Shown one piece after another: positions 34,505 through 43,014 of a DNA stretch of 64,000 nt. The stretch is from contig NZ_LMEY01000002.1 in NCBI RefSeq assembly GCF_001426665.1, forward strand, positions 124,001-188,000, read 5' to 3'. How positions within the stretch are numbered: position 1 is the stretch's first letter; every line of letters begins with the position of its first letter. The translations under genes and the position numbers were made by a program. The notes below the pieces were generated by a model. It worked only from the letters and a program-made list of their open reading frames with translations. It did not search any database and was not told the DNA's origin. The stretch comes from Rhizobium sp. Root1334. GTDB taxonomy: Bacteria > Pseudomonadota > Alphaproteobacteria > Rhizobiales > Rhizobiaceae.

Positions 34505-35455
34505 CTAATGAGGGTTATGCACCTGAAAGAACGCGAGCTTTAATCCGTATGGCGCCGCCAGACGCGCTGCGGGCAGGGCTTTTGACGGCCGGACAGAGGG
34601 TTCGAGATCCTGCCTTGTCGGCATGGCGGCATCGGCAGGCTTCGGCATCGAATTGAACCCCAGGCCATGTGCGACCTTGCTGGCCACCGACTCGTCAACA
34701 TTCATCAGATGGGAGACCATCTGCTCGCGGATCGCTGGCGTCTGTACCTTCGACAATTCGAAGATCAGCGCGGCGACGATATGGCGCTGCTCGGGCGGTG
34801 TCTGGCTAATGAAAAACTGGCGTGCTTGGCTATAATGGTCAGCGAAGCTTTCAGGCCGCAGCCGGACTTTTGGTCCCTGTTCTTCGGCGGGAAAATGGCG
34901 GTATCCCTGCACGGGTGACTCTCTGGGGCCTTCACCGAACGAATTCGGTTGGTAGTTTGCGCGACCGACTGGGTTACGCATGGCCATGTGGCCGTCCTGC
35001 TGGAAGTTCGCGAAGGGACACTTCGGCGCGCTGATAGGCAGATGCGTGAAATTCGGGCCGCCGAGACATTTCAACTGGGTATCGAGGTAGGAGAAGTTCC
35101 GGCCCTGGAGCAGTGGATCGTTGCTGAAGTCGATGCCCGGCGGCACGTTCTGGGTCATGAACGCGACCTGTTCGGTCTCGGCGAAGAAGTTGTCCGGCAT
35201 CCGATCGAGCACGAGCCGGCCGACTGGCTGCGGCGGCAAGATTTCTTCGGGAATGATCTTGGTCGGATCGAGGATGTCGAAATCGAAGCTGTCAGCGAAT
35301 TCCTGGTCAAAGAGCTGAACCTGCAGTTCCCATTCAGGGAAATTGCCGGACTGGATCGACTGCCTGTCAATCGGCGCGTCTCTCGACAGACTGACCGAAT
35401 TCGGTCTGACTGGTTCCACTGGAAGGGACAAGGTGACTCTGGTCGTTCGTAGCAT
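34505..35455 (-). pseudogene. Catalase (KatE/HPII-like) truncated at both ends
   Basis: About 290 of the 316 residues align with the middle and C-terminal core of large haem catalases: [79 protein letters not shown], and [20 protein letters not shown]. The proximal haem-ligand Tyr motif (RNFSYLDTQ) is present. The N-terminal part with the distal catalytic His and Asn is absent, replaced by about 25 unrelated residues, and the end stops abruptly beside an IS91 fragment. It cannot be an active catalase. Confidence 0.85.
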
Positions 35456-35593
35456 TCGACATCGGAAGGCTCCTTATCGTTACACTTTTAAAAGGGGATT
35501 AGGCGGTGTGGATTCCCGGCAGGCACTGATCGAGCTCCATGCGTTTGGGATCGGCAAGCTTTCAAGTCACGCCATACCGATTGTCTGTGGCGC

Positions 35594-35869
35594 TCATCGT
35601 GTGACGCCATACAAAAAGGCCAGGAAGCCGCCCGCTGCCGCAGCCGCGATCGGCTGAACCCGCACCTTGCTGCGGAACTCTTCCATCGCCAGGCGGCCCG
35701 CTCCCGAGGCTGCGGCGTGGAGCAAATCCTTTAACCGGGCGACTTCCAACCGCAACGCCCTGAGCTCGTCCTGATTTTCGGTTTTCCGGTCCGTCGCCGC
35801 CAGCGCCTCGTCAACGAGCGGTGCTGGCTCTTCGATCGGAGTGTCCGGTGCGACTTGGTCATCTGTCAT
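35594..35869 (-). CDS. Small DUF883/ElaB-like membrane-anchored protein
   Basis: 91 residues. An acidic N-terminus (PDTPIEEPAPLVDEAL) leads into a charged helix (NQDELRALRLEVARLKDLLHAAASG) and a short C-terminal hydrophobic stretch (PIAAAAAGGFLAFLYGVTR). This layout matches ElaB/YqjD/DUF883-type proteins, which are inner-membrane anchored and in some species bind ribosomes in stationary phase. It is 24 bp downstream of the 131-residue membrane protein gene and probably shares its EcfG-type promoter at 36319-36343. Confidence 0.7.
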   Translation of the reverse strand: MTDDQVAPDTPIEEPAPLVDEALAATDRKTENQDELRALRLEVARLKDLLHAAASGAGRLAMEEFRSKVRVQPIAAAAAGGFLAFLYGVTR

Positions 35870-35893
35870 GTCTGAACTCCTATCCGAGGTTTT

Positions 35894-36289
35894 TTACTCC
35901 GTCTTCTCGGTCCCCGCCGGTGCGACGGATTGCGAATCGCCGCCCGTGCCGGATTCAGCCGTGGGATCCCGGTCTGTTGGTGCGGTCTGCATGGTTTCTC
36001 CAGCAGGTGCAGTGTTGTCGATGACCTTCTGATCGGTCGGTGTGACCACCGCCTTCGTATCGGTCGTCGTGGTTTGCTTCGTTTCCGTGGCGGCGTCGTT
36101 GTCTACAGCCTCTCCATACATGCCCGCGATAGCCCAGGCGATGGCGGCGAGGACGAGGCCGCCTATCAGCACCATCAGTACTGGTCGACCAAGCAAGCCC
36201 TGCCGTGCCTGCACGGGCGTTGCCTCGACGACCTTCTGGGTCTCCACTCTTGAAACCGTATCGCCGCGTTCGTCTTTGTAGGTGCTCAT
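35894..36289 (-). CDS. Single-span membrane protein with disordered acidic tail
   Basis: 131 residues: a short cytoplasmic head, one transmembrane helix (PVLMVLIGGLVLAAIAWAIAGMYG, about residues 36-59), and a long Thr/Asp/Pro-rich low-complexity tail that should lie in the periplasm. No enzymatic domain is seen. A GGAAC-N17-GTT promoter lies 30 bp upstream, so it looks like a general-stress gene. Similar small proteins are frequent in rhizobial stress islands and their role is unknown. Confidence 0.72.
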   Translation of the reverse strand: MSTYKDERGDTVSRVETQKVVEATPVQARQGLLGRPVLMVLIGGLVLAAIAWAIAGMYGEAVDNDAATETKQTTTTDTKAVVTPTDQKVIDNTAPAGETMQTAPTDRDPTAESGTGGDSQSVAPAGTEKTE

Positions 36290-36318
36290 CGGATATTTTC
36301 CTCTTTTTCACCTCCCGT

Positions 36319-36343
36319 AACCACTGGCGCGCGTGAATGTTCC
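36319..36343 (-). promoter_or_regulatory. EcfG-type general-stress promoter
   Basis: On the minus strand GGAAC (36343-36339), 17 bp and GTT (36321-36319) match the alphaproteobacterial sigma-EcfG consensus. The -10 element lies 30 bp before the ATG of the 131-residue membrane protein. Four more matches with the same spacing lie upstream of stress-like genes in this window. Confidence 0.75.
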
Positions 36344-36350
36344 GCCGCCT

Positions 36351-36644
36351 TCAATAGCCTGCGGAATGCGACATTCGCCCGATCTCGTCGAGAAGATCGT
36401 CGGCAGATGAAAGCGCCTCTCCAGATGGTGGCAAGACCGCAGCAAAGCGGGCAGTTCTACGCTCTTCCAGCCGACGCTCGCGAACTTGGCCATAACGCTC
36501 GCGCACCTCTGCGATATCGATCTCGCCGTCGATCCAAAGCTGCGCCAGCATCATGAAATCGGCGTCACCGTCGATCGGGCTGTCGGACGCTCTGGCCCTC
36601 TCGATCAGATATTGCATGAAGGCTTGTCGGTCGGTCGCGGTCAT
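36351..36644 (-). CDS. Conserved hypothetical protein
   Basis: 97 residues from the ATG at 36644, preferred over 36689 because GAAGGAAG lies just upstream. It is helical, charged and soluble (LAQLWIDGEIDIAEVRERYGQVRERRLEERR). No domain was recognised. The gene ends 8 bp before the EcfG-type promoter of the next leftward gene. Confidence 0.55.
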   Translation of the reverse strand: MTATDRQAFMQYLIERARASDSPIDGDADFMMLAQLWIDGEIDIAEVRERYGQVRERRLEERRTARFAAVLPPSGEALSSADDLLDEIGRMSHSAGY

Positions 36645-36790
36645 GTCTTCCTTCAACTCCCAATACAGTCCGATTTCGATATCGAGCACTGGCTTCCTAA
36701 ATTAGGTCGAGAGGCTGCGCATGCTCTCAGGTCGATATCGCTTCGCGCTCGAGGGCAGCCTGACGAAAGACTGGCCACTGCGGCCAGCGC

Positions 36791-37882
36791 TCATTCCATA
36801 AGGCCTGCCGCCCGAAGGGCTTTCTCGATCGTCTGCTGGATTTCCGTTCCTTTTTCTAAAGAAAATGGGGGTTGAAAGGTGTTCGCTGGCGGCTCGTGCG
36901 ACTTTCCGGGATCAAGGTTCACCCGTTTTTCGAAGGATGCGATCAAACCCCAGGAGCGGGCGATGTGCTGGGTCGAGGAGATGCCGACATCCAGCATATA
37001 CGGGGCAGCTCTGCCATAGCCCGATGTAACATCGATCGGCGTTCCATGTCCCATCCCTCCGAGCTGGTAGAGCTCGAGGGCTTCGCGCCCGTCCGCGCCT
37101 CTCCAGACGATCCTTTGATGGCGGTCGAGCCGTTCGGTTGCGGGCGGCTGTTCCAGCTCATGCACGCCGTGCCACTGTTCGATGATCGCGGAAGCGTTCG
37201 CGGGGACGACCGTTTGGTCCTTTGTGCCTTGCCATACCGAGATCGTCGGCCAAGGCCCATCGTGCTGGGAAGCAGACCGAAGAAGCATCTGAAGACTATC
37301 CGGTCCGGGCAGGCCATGCCCGCGCATGCGGTCAAACGCTTCCGGAACCGTCGTCGCAATACCATAAGGGAGGCCTGCAATGATTGCGCCACCTGCGAAA
37401 AGCTCCGGATGCGTTGCGAGCATCACGTTCGCCATAGCTCCACCTGCGGACAGTCCGGTGATGAAGATGCGGCTCCGATCGATGTCGTATCGCGAGGTCA
37501 CAGTTCCGATCATCTGACGGATGGAAAACGCCTCTCCCTGGTCACGCCGGATGTCGCCGGGTACAAACCAGTTGAAACAGGTGTTGGTGTTGTTGCTCCG
37601 CGTCTGCTGGGGGAACAACACTGCGAAGCCATAGTCGTCCGCGAGGCGAGACCATCCGGAGCCGTGGTCATACACACTGGCCGTCTGAGTACATCCATGA
37701 AGGACAACGACCAGTGGCGCGCGAGGCATGATCCCTTTTGGGACATGAATTTTCGCCTCGAGGGCGCCCGGGTTAGAACCGAACGAGCCTAGATCGATCA
37801 GCCTGTCATCGAACAGCGGGGAGAAACTGTGGGCTGAGCGCAATTTACCCAGTCTTTCAATGGTATCGGAAATAGATCGCAT
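36791..37882 (-). CDS. PHB depolymerase-family esterase
   Basis: A 363-residue alpha/beta hydrolase of the LpqC/PhaZ-type esterase family. It has an oxyanion region PLVVVLHGCTQTASVYDHGSGWS, a catalytic Ser in FITGLSAGGAMANVML, and a candidate acid and His in WQGTKDQTVVPANA and LGGMGHGTPID. No clear signal peptide is present at MRSISDTIERLGKLRSA, so it may be cytoplasmic or exported in another way. Relatives degrade polyhydroxybutyrate or ferulate-type esters. No phb genes are nearby. Confidence 0.85.
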   Translation of the reverse strand: MRSISDTIERLGKLRSAHSFSPLFDDRLIDLGSFGSNPGALEAKIHVPKGIMPRAPLVVVLHGCTQTASVYDHGSGWSRLADDYGFAVLFPQQTRSNNTNTCFNWFVPGDIRRDQGEAFSIRQMIGTVTSRYDIDRSRIFITGLSAGGAMANVMLATHPELFAGGAIIAGLPYGIATTVPEAFDRMRGHGLPGPDSLQMLLRSASQHDGPWPTISVWQGTKDQTVVPANASAIIEQWHGVHELEQPPATERLDRHQRIVWRGADGREALELYQLGGMGHGTPIDVTSGYGRAAPYMLDVGISSTQHIARSWGLIASFEKRVNLDPGKSHEPPANTFQPPFSLEKGTEIQQTIEKALRAAGLME

Positions 37883-38352
37883 CTGGTGCTCCTAGCGGCC
37901 TTCGGCGAGAACCGCCCGATCCCAACGCAGTATGCGGCAAAAGGTTGCTGCGCTGCACAAATATTAATGGCGTGGCATTGTACTTGTTCGTGACCTGGCG
38001 GCCTGTACAGAACGCCAGCCACCAGAACGTAGCCGATCGCGGGCCTCCTCAGTAGTTGAAGGGTGAACCTGGGGGCGGCGACAATATGCCAGTTCGGCCT
38101 ATTCCAGATTCTTGGCTTGCAGTATCGTTTCCACCTGGCCGCCGGGCGATGGTTGACGGAACTTAAGGGCTACCCACCGATGCAACTCCTCCAGACCTGC
38201 TTCGGTCGGAATATCATTCCTCAATAAGAGCTTTCATCATCAACGGTCTGGGGCTGCGAGCCGATGGCGACGCATCGCGTTCCAGGCGAGTCAGGTAGGA
38301 ATGCATAGCGTTGGTACTCATACCCGTGTCTTGCGACGTGCTCCGACAGGCA
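37883..38352. other. Gap between the esterase and DUF937 genes
   Basis: About 470 bp with no strong gene. On the minus strand a 41-residue frame at 38099-38224 (TTG start, LRNDIPTEAGLEELHRWVALKFRQP, ending QAKNLE) has plausible coding composition. It could be a tiny gene or the tail of a lost one, but nothing else supports it. Confidence 0.3.
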
Positions 38353-38934
38353 TCATACGATCGTTGGCTTAACCGAGGGAACTGATGTCGCCCGCTCTTC
38401 TGCCTGCTCATCGTCGACTTCGACCGGAAGCGTCCCATTAGGTGTGAGACCATCAACCGCCTTGGGAAGATCGCGCGTCAACCTGGTGAGGATTTCTTCC
38501 TGCGACAGACCGGTCCGCGAAGCTATGTCTTGGAGAACGTCGGGACCGAGAGCGTCCGACAGGGTGCGGTCATTGATTTCAGAGTTCGGGCCATCCTTGA
38601 CCCAAGACTTGACCGTCTCGCCATGGCCGGTCTGGCTAAGCTGATCAAGCAGGCCACCGAGCCCACCGCTCAGGATGCCACCTGCGCCGGAGGTGCCCCT
38701 CAGCAAGTCGGCAAGGCCACCAAGCCCCCCACTACCGCCCAGTCCACCTCCCAAATCGCCGGGGCCGCCGGACTGACCTGCAGTGGCCGGATCGCTCCCG
38801 GAAGTTCCGCTGGGATCCGTGCTGCGCTGGAGATTCCCAGTGAGGCCCTTCAGCATTTCAGCGATTTTGTCCCGGTTCTGAAATCCGGCGACGGCCAGTA
38901 CGCTGAGAAGTGCGGTCATTGCGCTGCGTGACAT
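38353..38934 (-). CDS. DUF937/YidB-family protein
   Basis: A 193-residue protein with a Gly-rich middle (GGPGDLGGGLGGSGGLGGLADLLRG), then the conserved YidB-like end GHGETVKSWVKDGPNSEINDRTLSDALGPDVLQDIASRTGLSQEEILTRLTRDLPKAVDGLTPNGTLP. The family is widespread in alphaproteobacteria and uncharacterised. An EcfG-type promoter lies 32 bp upstream, back to back with another one driving the PepSY-like gene, so the pair forms a divergent stress-regulated unit. Confidence 0.85.
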   Translation of the reverse strand: MSRSAMTALLSVLAVAGFQNRDKIAEMLKGLTGNLQRSTDPSGTSGSDPATAGQSGGPGDLGGGLGGSGGLGGLADLLRGTSGAGGILSGGLGGLLDQLSQTGHGETVKSWVKDGPNSEINDRTLSDALGPDVLQDIASRTGLSQEEILTRLTRDLPKAVDGLTPNGTLPVEVDDEQAEERATSVPSVKPTIV

Positions 38935-38966
38935 GATGATCTCCCGTATTTCGTGAACTGCTCACT

Positions 38967-38991
38967 AACTCGATCGGCGGCCTCATGTTCC
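38967..38991 (-). promoter_or_regulatory. EcfG-type general-stress promoter (leftward)
   Basis: Minus strand GGAAC (38991-38987), 17 bp, GTT (38969-38967), placed 32 bp upstream of the DUF937 gene. Confidence 0.75.
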
Positions 38992-39050
38992 GTCATGAGA
39001 TTAATGTTGCAAATTTCAAAAGTTTTTTTCCCGTCGGTTACACGGCGATT

Positions 39051-39075
39051 GGAACCTTCATGACCTTCGAAGGTT
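39051..39075 (+). promoter_or_regulatory. EcfG-type general-stress promoter (rightward)
   Basis: GGAAC (39051-39055), 17 bp, GTT (39073-39075), placed 43 bp upstream of the PepSY-like gene and 60 bp from the opposing match at 38967-38991. Confidence 0.75.
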
Positions 39076-39118
39076 GTCTGGCCCGAGGATCACTCAACGA
39101 TCCTGCAAGGAGACACAA

Positions 39119-39439
39119 ATGAAGAATCTGCTCATCGCAACGGCGGTCATCGCTTTTTCCGCGACGTCGACATTCGCTCAGACGGCGACCCCTACACCGA
39201 ACCCTGATGGCGACACTCCGGCAGTCGCGACCCCTTCCGACCAGAACGCCACCGCACCTGTAGAAGGTGCGAACAGCTTCACGGAAGGCCAGGCCAAGGA
39301 CCGGATCGTCGAAGCTGGGTATGCCGACGTCACAGAGCTGAAGCTCGACGACAAGGGCGTCTGGCAGGGTAAGGCCACGAAGGACGGCAAGGCCGTGATG
39401 GTGTCGTTGGACTACCAGGGCAACATCGTCGCCAAGTAA
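39119..39439 (+). CDS. Secreted PepSY-like small protein
   Basis: A 106-residue protein with a Sec signal peptide (MKNLLIATAVIAFSATSTFAQ), a Thr/Pro-rich linker, and a C-terminal PepSY-like fold (FTEGQAKDRIVEAGYADVTELKLDDKGVWQGKATKDGKAVMVSLDYQGNIVAK). PepSY domains are short periplasmic modules often linked to protease inhibition or signalling. An EcfG-type promoter lies directly upstream, and the general-stress-protein gene follows after 39 bp with a good ribosome site, suggesting one stress operon. Confidence 0.82.
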   Translation: MKNLLIATAVIAFSATSTFAQTATPTPNPDGDTPAVATPSDQNATAPVEGANSFTEGQAKDRIVEAGYADVTELKLDDKGVWQGKATKDGKAVMVSLDYQGNIVAK

Positions 39440-39478
39440 ACGCAGCCAAGAACAACAACAACAACAAGGAGACACACC

Positions 39479-40087
39479 ATGACCAAGACAGTCACAGGAC
39501 TATTCGACCACTATTCCGATGCAACTTCCGCAGTCGACCAGCTCAAGGCGGCAGGGATTTCCGACAGCGACATCAGCATCGTCTCGAACAATGCGGATGG
39601 CCGCTATAAGGACAACGATGTCGGAGAAGACGCAGGTGCCGGCGCTGGCATCGGCGCGGCGGTTGGCGGCGTCGGCGGTCTGCTGACGGGGCTTGGCATC
39701 ATGGCCATTCCGGGTGTCGGCCCGGTCGTTGCGGCTGGCTGGCTGGCCGCCACGGCTGCTGGTGCTGTCGCGGGCGCTGTTGTCGGCGGAGCTGCTGGCG
39801 GCTTGATCGGCGCGCTGACAGATTCAGGCGTCGATGAGCGCGATGCCCATGTTTATGCGGAAGGCGTCCGACGCGGCGGTACGCTTGTTACCGCCAAGGT
39901 CGACGAAGGGCGCGCCGCCGAGGCCGAGGCCATTCTGCAGCGGTCGAACTGGGTCGACCTGCCGACGCGACGGAGCGCGTACGAAGGACAGGGCTGGACG
40001 GGCTTCGATCATGCATCCGAACCATATAGCCAAGCGGAAATCGACGCAGAGCGCGCGCGTTACGCAGGCCGTGCGTCGTCGGTCTGA
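39479..40087 (+). CDS. General stress protein 17M-like/glycine-zipper protein
   Basis: A 202-residue protein. The first 50 residues (TVTGLFDHYSDATSAVDQLKAAGISDSDISIVSNN) match the YflT/general-stress-protein 17M domain. The middle is a long Gly/Ala-rich hydrophobic segment (GAGAGIGAAVGGVGGLLTGLGIMAIPGVGPVVAAGWLAATAAGAVAGAVVGGAAGGLIG-like) of glycine-zipper type that may insert in membranes. A soluble tail follows. It lies downstream of an EcfG-type promoter in one unit with the PepSY-like gene. Confidence 0.85.
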   Translation: MTKTVTGLFDHYSDATSAVDQLKAAGISDSDISIVSNNADGRYKDNDVGEDAGAGAGIGAAVGGVGGLLTGLGIMAIPGVGPVVAAGWLAATAAGAVAGAVVGGAAGGLIGALTDSGVDERDAHVYAEGVRRGGTLVTAKVDEGRAAEAEAILQRSNWVDLPTRRSAYEGQGWTGFDHASEPYSQAEIDAERARYAGRASSV

Positions 40088-40097
40088 TTTTTCAAAG

Positions 40098-40124
40098 GTT
40101 CAGGGCCGTCACGCGGCCCTGAAC
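40098..40124 (+). terminator. Hairpin after the general-stress operon
   Basis: A perfect 11-bp stem (GTTCAGGGCCG / CGGCCCTGAAC) with a 5-nt loop begins 10 bp past the stop codon. It is strong and well placed for termination, although the T-run is missing. Confidence 0.55.
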
Positions 40125-40196
40125 ACTGATCGCTATCGATCGTTGCCGGAGGGTGTTGCAGCTCTTCTTTTAGATTCTGTGCGTCGACAACGCTTT

Positions 40197-40232
40197 AAAG
40201 CGGGTGATGCATCCATTTGCGTCACCCGCTTT
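40197..40232. repeat. Second strong hairpin before the 115-residue gene
   Basis: AAAGCGGGTGA and TCACCCGCTTT form a perfect 11-bp stem around a 14-nt loop, 31 bp upstream of the next ATG. It may terminate read-through from the stress operon or lie in the leader of the following gene. Confidence 0.5.
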
Positions 40233-40262
40233 GTCAAAGCACAAACAAATGAGGTCAGGGTC

Positions 40263-40610
40263 ATGATGCAAGGCGGCAGTAAGACAATCGGCAGCAGGAG
40301 TCTTTCCCGCCGTGAAACTGAACTGGAGGAATATTTCGCGGACCTACCCGACGGGTCAATCGAACAAGAGGCCGACCCTCAGCCGCAAGCGTTCGACGAT
40401 CGACAATTTCAGGAAGAACTCCGTCGGCTTTCTGCTTACGTGTCTCATCTCAAGCGAAGCATATCGGAATTCGCGGAATCACCGAGACTCTCACCAGAGC
40501 CGGCGCGCCCGCAGCCGAACTATGCCACCAAGATCGCCGGGCTAGTGGGCGTATTGATTGTGGGGGTCGCAGTCGGTATGACCGCGCGCCTGTTGGCTGG
40601 ACGCAAATGA
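40263..40610 (+). CDS. Small membrane-anchored hypothetical protein
   Basis: 115 residues from the ATG at 40263 (MMQGGSKTIGSRSLSRRETELEEYFADLP). A charged, helical cytoplasmic part is followed by one C-terminal transmembrane helix (IAGLVGVLIVGVAVGMTARLLAG). The frame is open far upstream, but only this portion has a ribosome site (GAGGTCAGGG). Tail-anchored small proteins like this are common beside stress genes. The function is unknown. Confidence 0.65.
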   Translation: MMQGGSKTIGSRSLSRRETELEEYFADLPDGSIEQEADPQPQAFDDRQFQEELRRLSAYVSHLKRSISEFAESPRLSPEPARPQPNYATKIAGLVGVLIVGVAVGMTARLLAGRK

Positions 40611-40836
40611 GCCGGCGCCTGGCAAGCCGATACAAACCGCACTGACATGAGGGTTCTCCTAGGTTGATGCATTGCAGCACTAAGGATGAGATATTCTCCA
40701 AAGGATATCGTTGCACCTGCGGCAGGCGTCGGGGCGACCCCGGGCTCGGCGACTCGGCCGAAGGGGAAGCGCTTCCGTACCACCGCATGCTGGGATGGTG
40801 CAGGAGCGGTTAAAGCTGAGCCTCAGGGAGAGATTT

Positions 40837-40968
40837 TTACCCCTTGGGTTTCTGCTTTGTACCGGCGCTCTTTCCATCGGAACTCTTGGAACGCTCCTCG
40901 AAACGTTCAGCACCCTTGGCCAAATCCGAACCCTTTCGTGCCTCCACCTTCTTCTCTTCCTGTGCAGG
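40837..40968 (-). pseudogene. C-terminal tail of a gene cut by the IS5-family element
   Basis: Leftward from the IS boundary the frame reads EEKKVEARKGSDLAKGAERF then EERSKSSDGKSAGTKQ before TAA at 40837-40839. The composition (Lys/Glu/Ser/Gly-rich, well structured codons) looks like a real protein tail rather than chance. The 5' part would lie beyond the left end of the IS element and is not found on its right side. No family was recognised. Confidence 0.4.
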
Positions 40969-42082
40969 GCGTTGGTGCGGGGATCAAATTTCAACGTTTT
41001 GCAACTATGTGGCTGCGATCGAAAATAGCACGATTGATCCAGCATGCCGCACAAGCATAACGCCGCCCGCCGCCATCACTTCGGTAAAATGAAGTTCAAA
41101 GTGACGAACTGGGCGGAGTATGAGGCGGGTCTTCGCCGCCGTGGCAGCTTGACCCTTTGGATAACGCCGGAGGCGCTGGCGGGCTGGGCAGCGCCACGTC
41201 GAAAGACGCGTGGTGGCCAGCCTCTCTATTCGGATCTGGCGATCGAAACTACGCTGATGCTGGGCATGGTATTCGGATTGCGTTTGCGCCAGAGCGAAAG
41301 GCTTCTGCGTTGATGGGATTGGAGTTGCCTGTGCCCGATCACACCACGCTGAGCCGACGGGCCAGAACCTGGAAACCATCGGCCGGAGGCAACGACCGGC
41401 AGCATGTGGCGGACGGCGCCATTCACGTTCTGTTCGACAGTACGGGGCTCAAGGTCTATGGCGCGTGCCAATGGCTGGAAGAAAAACATGGCGTAAGGTC
41501 CCGGCGTAGCTGGCGAAAACTGCACCTGGCTGTTGATGCCGACAGTGGCGAGATCATTGCTCATAGTCTGACAGATCCGTAAACCGGCGATGCCTCGCAG
41601 CTGGAACCTTTGCTGGATCAGATCAAGGATGAAATCGACCAATTCACTGCCGATGGAGCCTATGATGGCGATCCATCCTACGACGCAGTTCTGCGCCACA
41701 GCGCAGGCGCGAGGGTCGTCATTCCACCGCGCTCGAACGCTGTTGAAAGGCCCAACGCCCAGGCGTCCTGCCAGAGAGACGCTCACATCGCATCGATGCA
41801 GATCGATGGTCGGCTGAAATGGCAGACGTCCACCGGCTATGGCAAACGGGCTTTGGTTGAAACCGCGATGGGTCGATACAAGGGCCTCATCGGTCCGCGG
41901 CTACGTGCTCGTTCATTCCGTGCGCAACAGACGGAAGCTGCGATCGGCGTCGCCATCCTTAACCGAATGCTTGCCTAAGGACGCCCGAAATCCGTTCGTT
42001 GCCAAGCCTCGATGGGAGCAACCCAAATAAGCGGCCCATCAAAGACTGAATTCCGCACATTTGCTGATCCCCGCACCAACGC
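40969..42082 (+). mobile_element. IS5-family (IS903-like) insertion element with perfect 18-bp terminal repeats
   Basis: The 18-bp sequence GCGTTGGTGCGGGGATCA at 40969-40986 reappears as an exact inverted copy at 42065-42082. These repeats bracket 1114 bp that hold one transposase frame set, the normal size for the IS903 group. No clear target duplication was found (CTGTGCAGG on the left, TGGGCCAGT on the right), so a rearrangement may have followed insertion. It separates a cut gene tail on the left from an integrase remnant on the right. Confidence 0.75.
41044..41978 (+). pseudogene. IS5-family transposase, frameshifted and interrupted by a stop
   Basis: The N-terminal part (MPHKHNAARRHHFGKMKFKVTNWAEYEAGLRRRG, then SDLAIETTLMLGMVFGLRLRQSE) ends at 41313. 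The rest continues in another frame from about 41310 (MGLELPVPDHTTLSRRART, AIHVLFDSTGLKVYGACQWLEEKHG with a catalytic Asp, WRKLHLAVDADSGEIIAHSLTDP). A TAA at 41580-41582 interrupts it before TGDASQLEPLLDQIKDEIDQFTADGAYDG and the final RSNAVERPNAQ to NRMLA. At least two lesions make it inactive, although the terminal repeats are still perfect. Confidence 0.88.
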
Positions 42083-42260
42083 TGGGCCAGTCGGGATGGC
42101 CGTTCAGGATCGGTGGCCGCTTGCGGTAAATGATCAGGCTGATCAGATAGGGGCGGACATTTTCTAGCACGCGCCTTGAGGATATCGGCAAAATACGTAC
42201 CTCGCAGAACTTCGAAATTTTTCGCTGAAAATGACGTGATGAAAAGTCGTGTTTGGGCAT
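42083..42260 (-). pseudogene. Integrase/recombinase-like remnant, second copy (5' end only)
   Basis: From the ATG at 42260 the frame gives MPKHDFSSRHFQRKISKFCE, ILPISSRRVLENVRPYLISL and RPPILNGHPDWPS. It matches the start of the remnant at 26193 (HHFQRKISDFCEA, SKPVLENVQPYLIGL, PPPILNG) at about two thirds identity. The match ends at the right terminal repeat of the IS5-family element, which probably truncated it. The two copies diverge enough to be independent acquisitions rather than a recent duplication. Confidence 0.65.
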
Positions 42261-42277
42261 GCTCATTCCATTTCTCT

Positions 42278-42293
42278 TCGGCACCAGTGCCGA
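42278..42293. repeat. Palindrome upstream of the integrase remnant (copy 2)
   Basis: TCGGCACCAGTGCCGA is the counterpart of the palindrome at 26211-26228, again 17 bp from the remnant's ATG and followed by GGGCGAGCGG. The surrounding bases are similarly conserved (CTCCATTTCTC versus TTCCATTTCTC). Confidence 0.6.
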
Positions 42294-42425
42294 GGGCGAG
42301 CGGAAATAAGCGGTGGCTTTTAGCAAAGCATGTATGGTTGGCGCGCCCACGCCGCCGTTTGCAAACGTCGTGAATGATATATAAACAGATCTTAATTTTC
42401 AAAATGGTCCGTATTTTTATCTTTC

Positions 42426-42838
42426 TCATTGACTGGACGAGATGATTTTGCGCACCGAAGCGCCGAGCCCGATCAGCATATCGTGGATACGTGGTCGCGC
42501 AGGATGAGGATGCGTGCCTCCTCGATCTGCACAGGCAGGTGGCGATTGCCGAGATGCCAGGCGAGTTCCATGAGGTGCAGGCGGTTCTTCGGCGTCACTT
42601 CGTAGAGCGCCTCGTCGGCGGCGATCACCTCGATCGTTTCGCCAGTCTCCGTCAGGAGAAGATCACCGTGGGCGAGTTGCACGGGCTCCTTGCGGTCGAT
42701 CATGACCACATCGTCATGCTGCATGTGCAGGAGCTTGCGGCGCACATGGCGCTGGTCGTGTACGAGCACGACGATGTCGATGGGCGTGCGGCTTGCGCTG
42801 CTGTCATTCGGCAGGATTTCCGTTGAGCGATAGGGCAA
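42426..42838 (-). pseudogene. ureE: Urease accessory protein UreE, frameshifted and truncated
   Basis: The frame from 42838 reads VLVHDQRHVRRKLLHMQHDDVVMID, LAHGDLLLTETGETIEVIAADEALYEV, NRLHLMELAWHLGNRHLPVQIEEARILILRDHV, clearly UreE (a nickel chaperone for urease assembly). One missing base after RDHV shifts the frame. The continuation HDMLIGLGASVRKI is visible in the next frame, ending SSSQ and TGA at 42426, well short of the normal His-rich C-terminus. No other urease gene is present in the window, so this is a stranded remnant. Confidence 0.85.
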
Positions 42839-43014
42839 AGATGGCCTCGTTTCAGCTTGATATTCGGACGACGGGTCAGGATGGCGCCGTTCCGGGCGCG
42901 GGCGCGGTTTTCCTCCGGTGTCGTCGATTCAGCCAATTCCCTCTTGGCGTTCTTTACTGCCAAGCGGGTACCGGCGTTGATTCTGCCCGAAAGCTGCATC
43001 CAATGCGAACGCGA

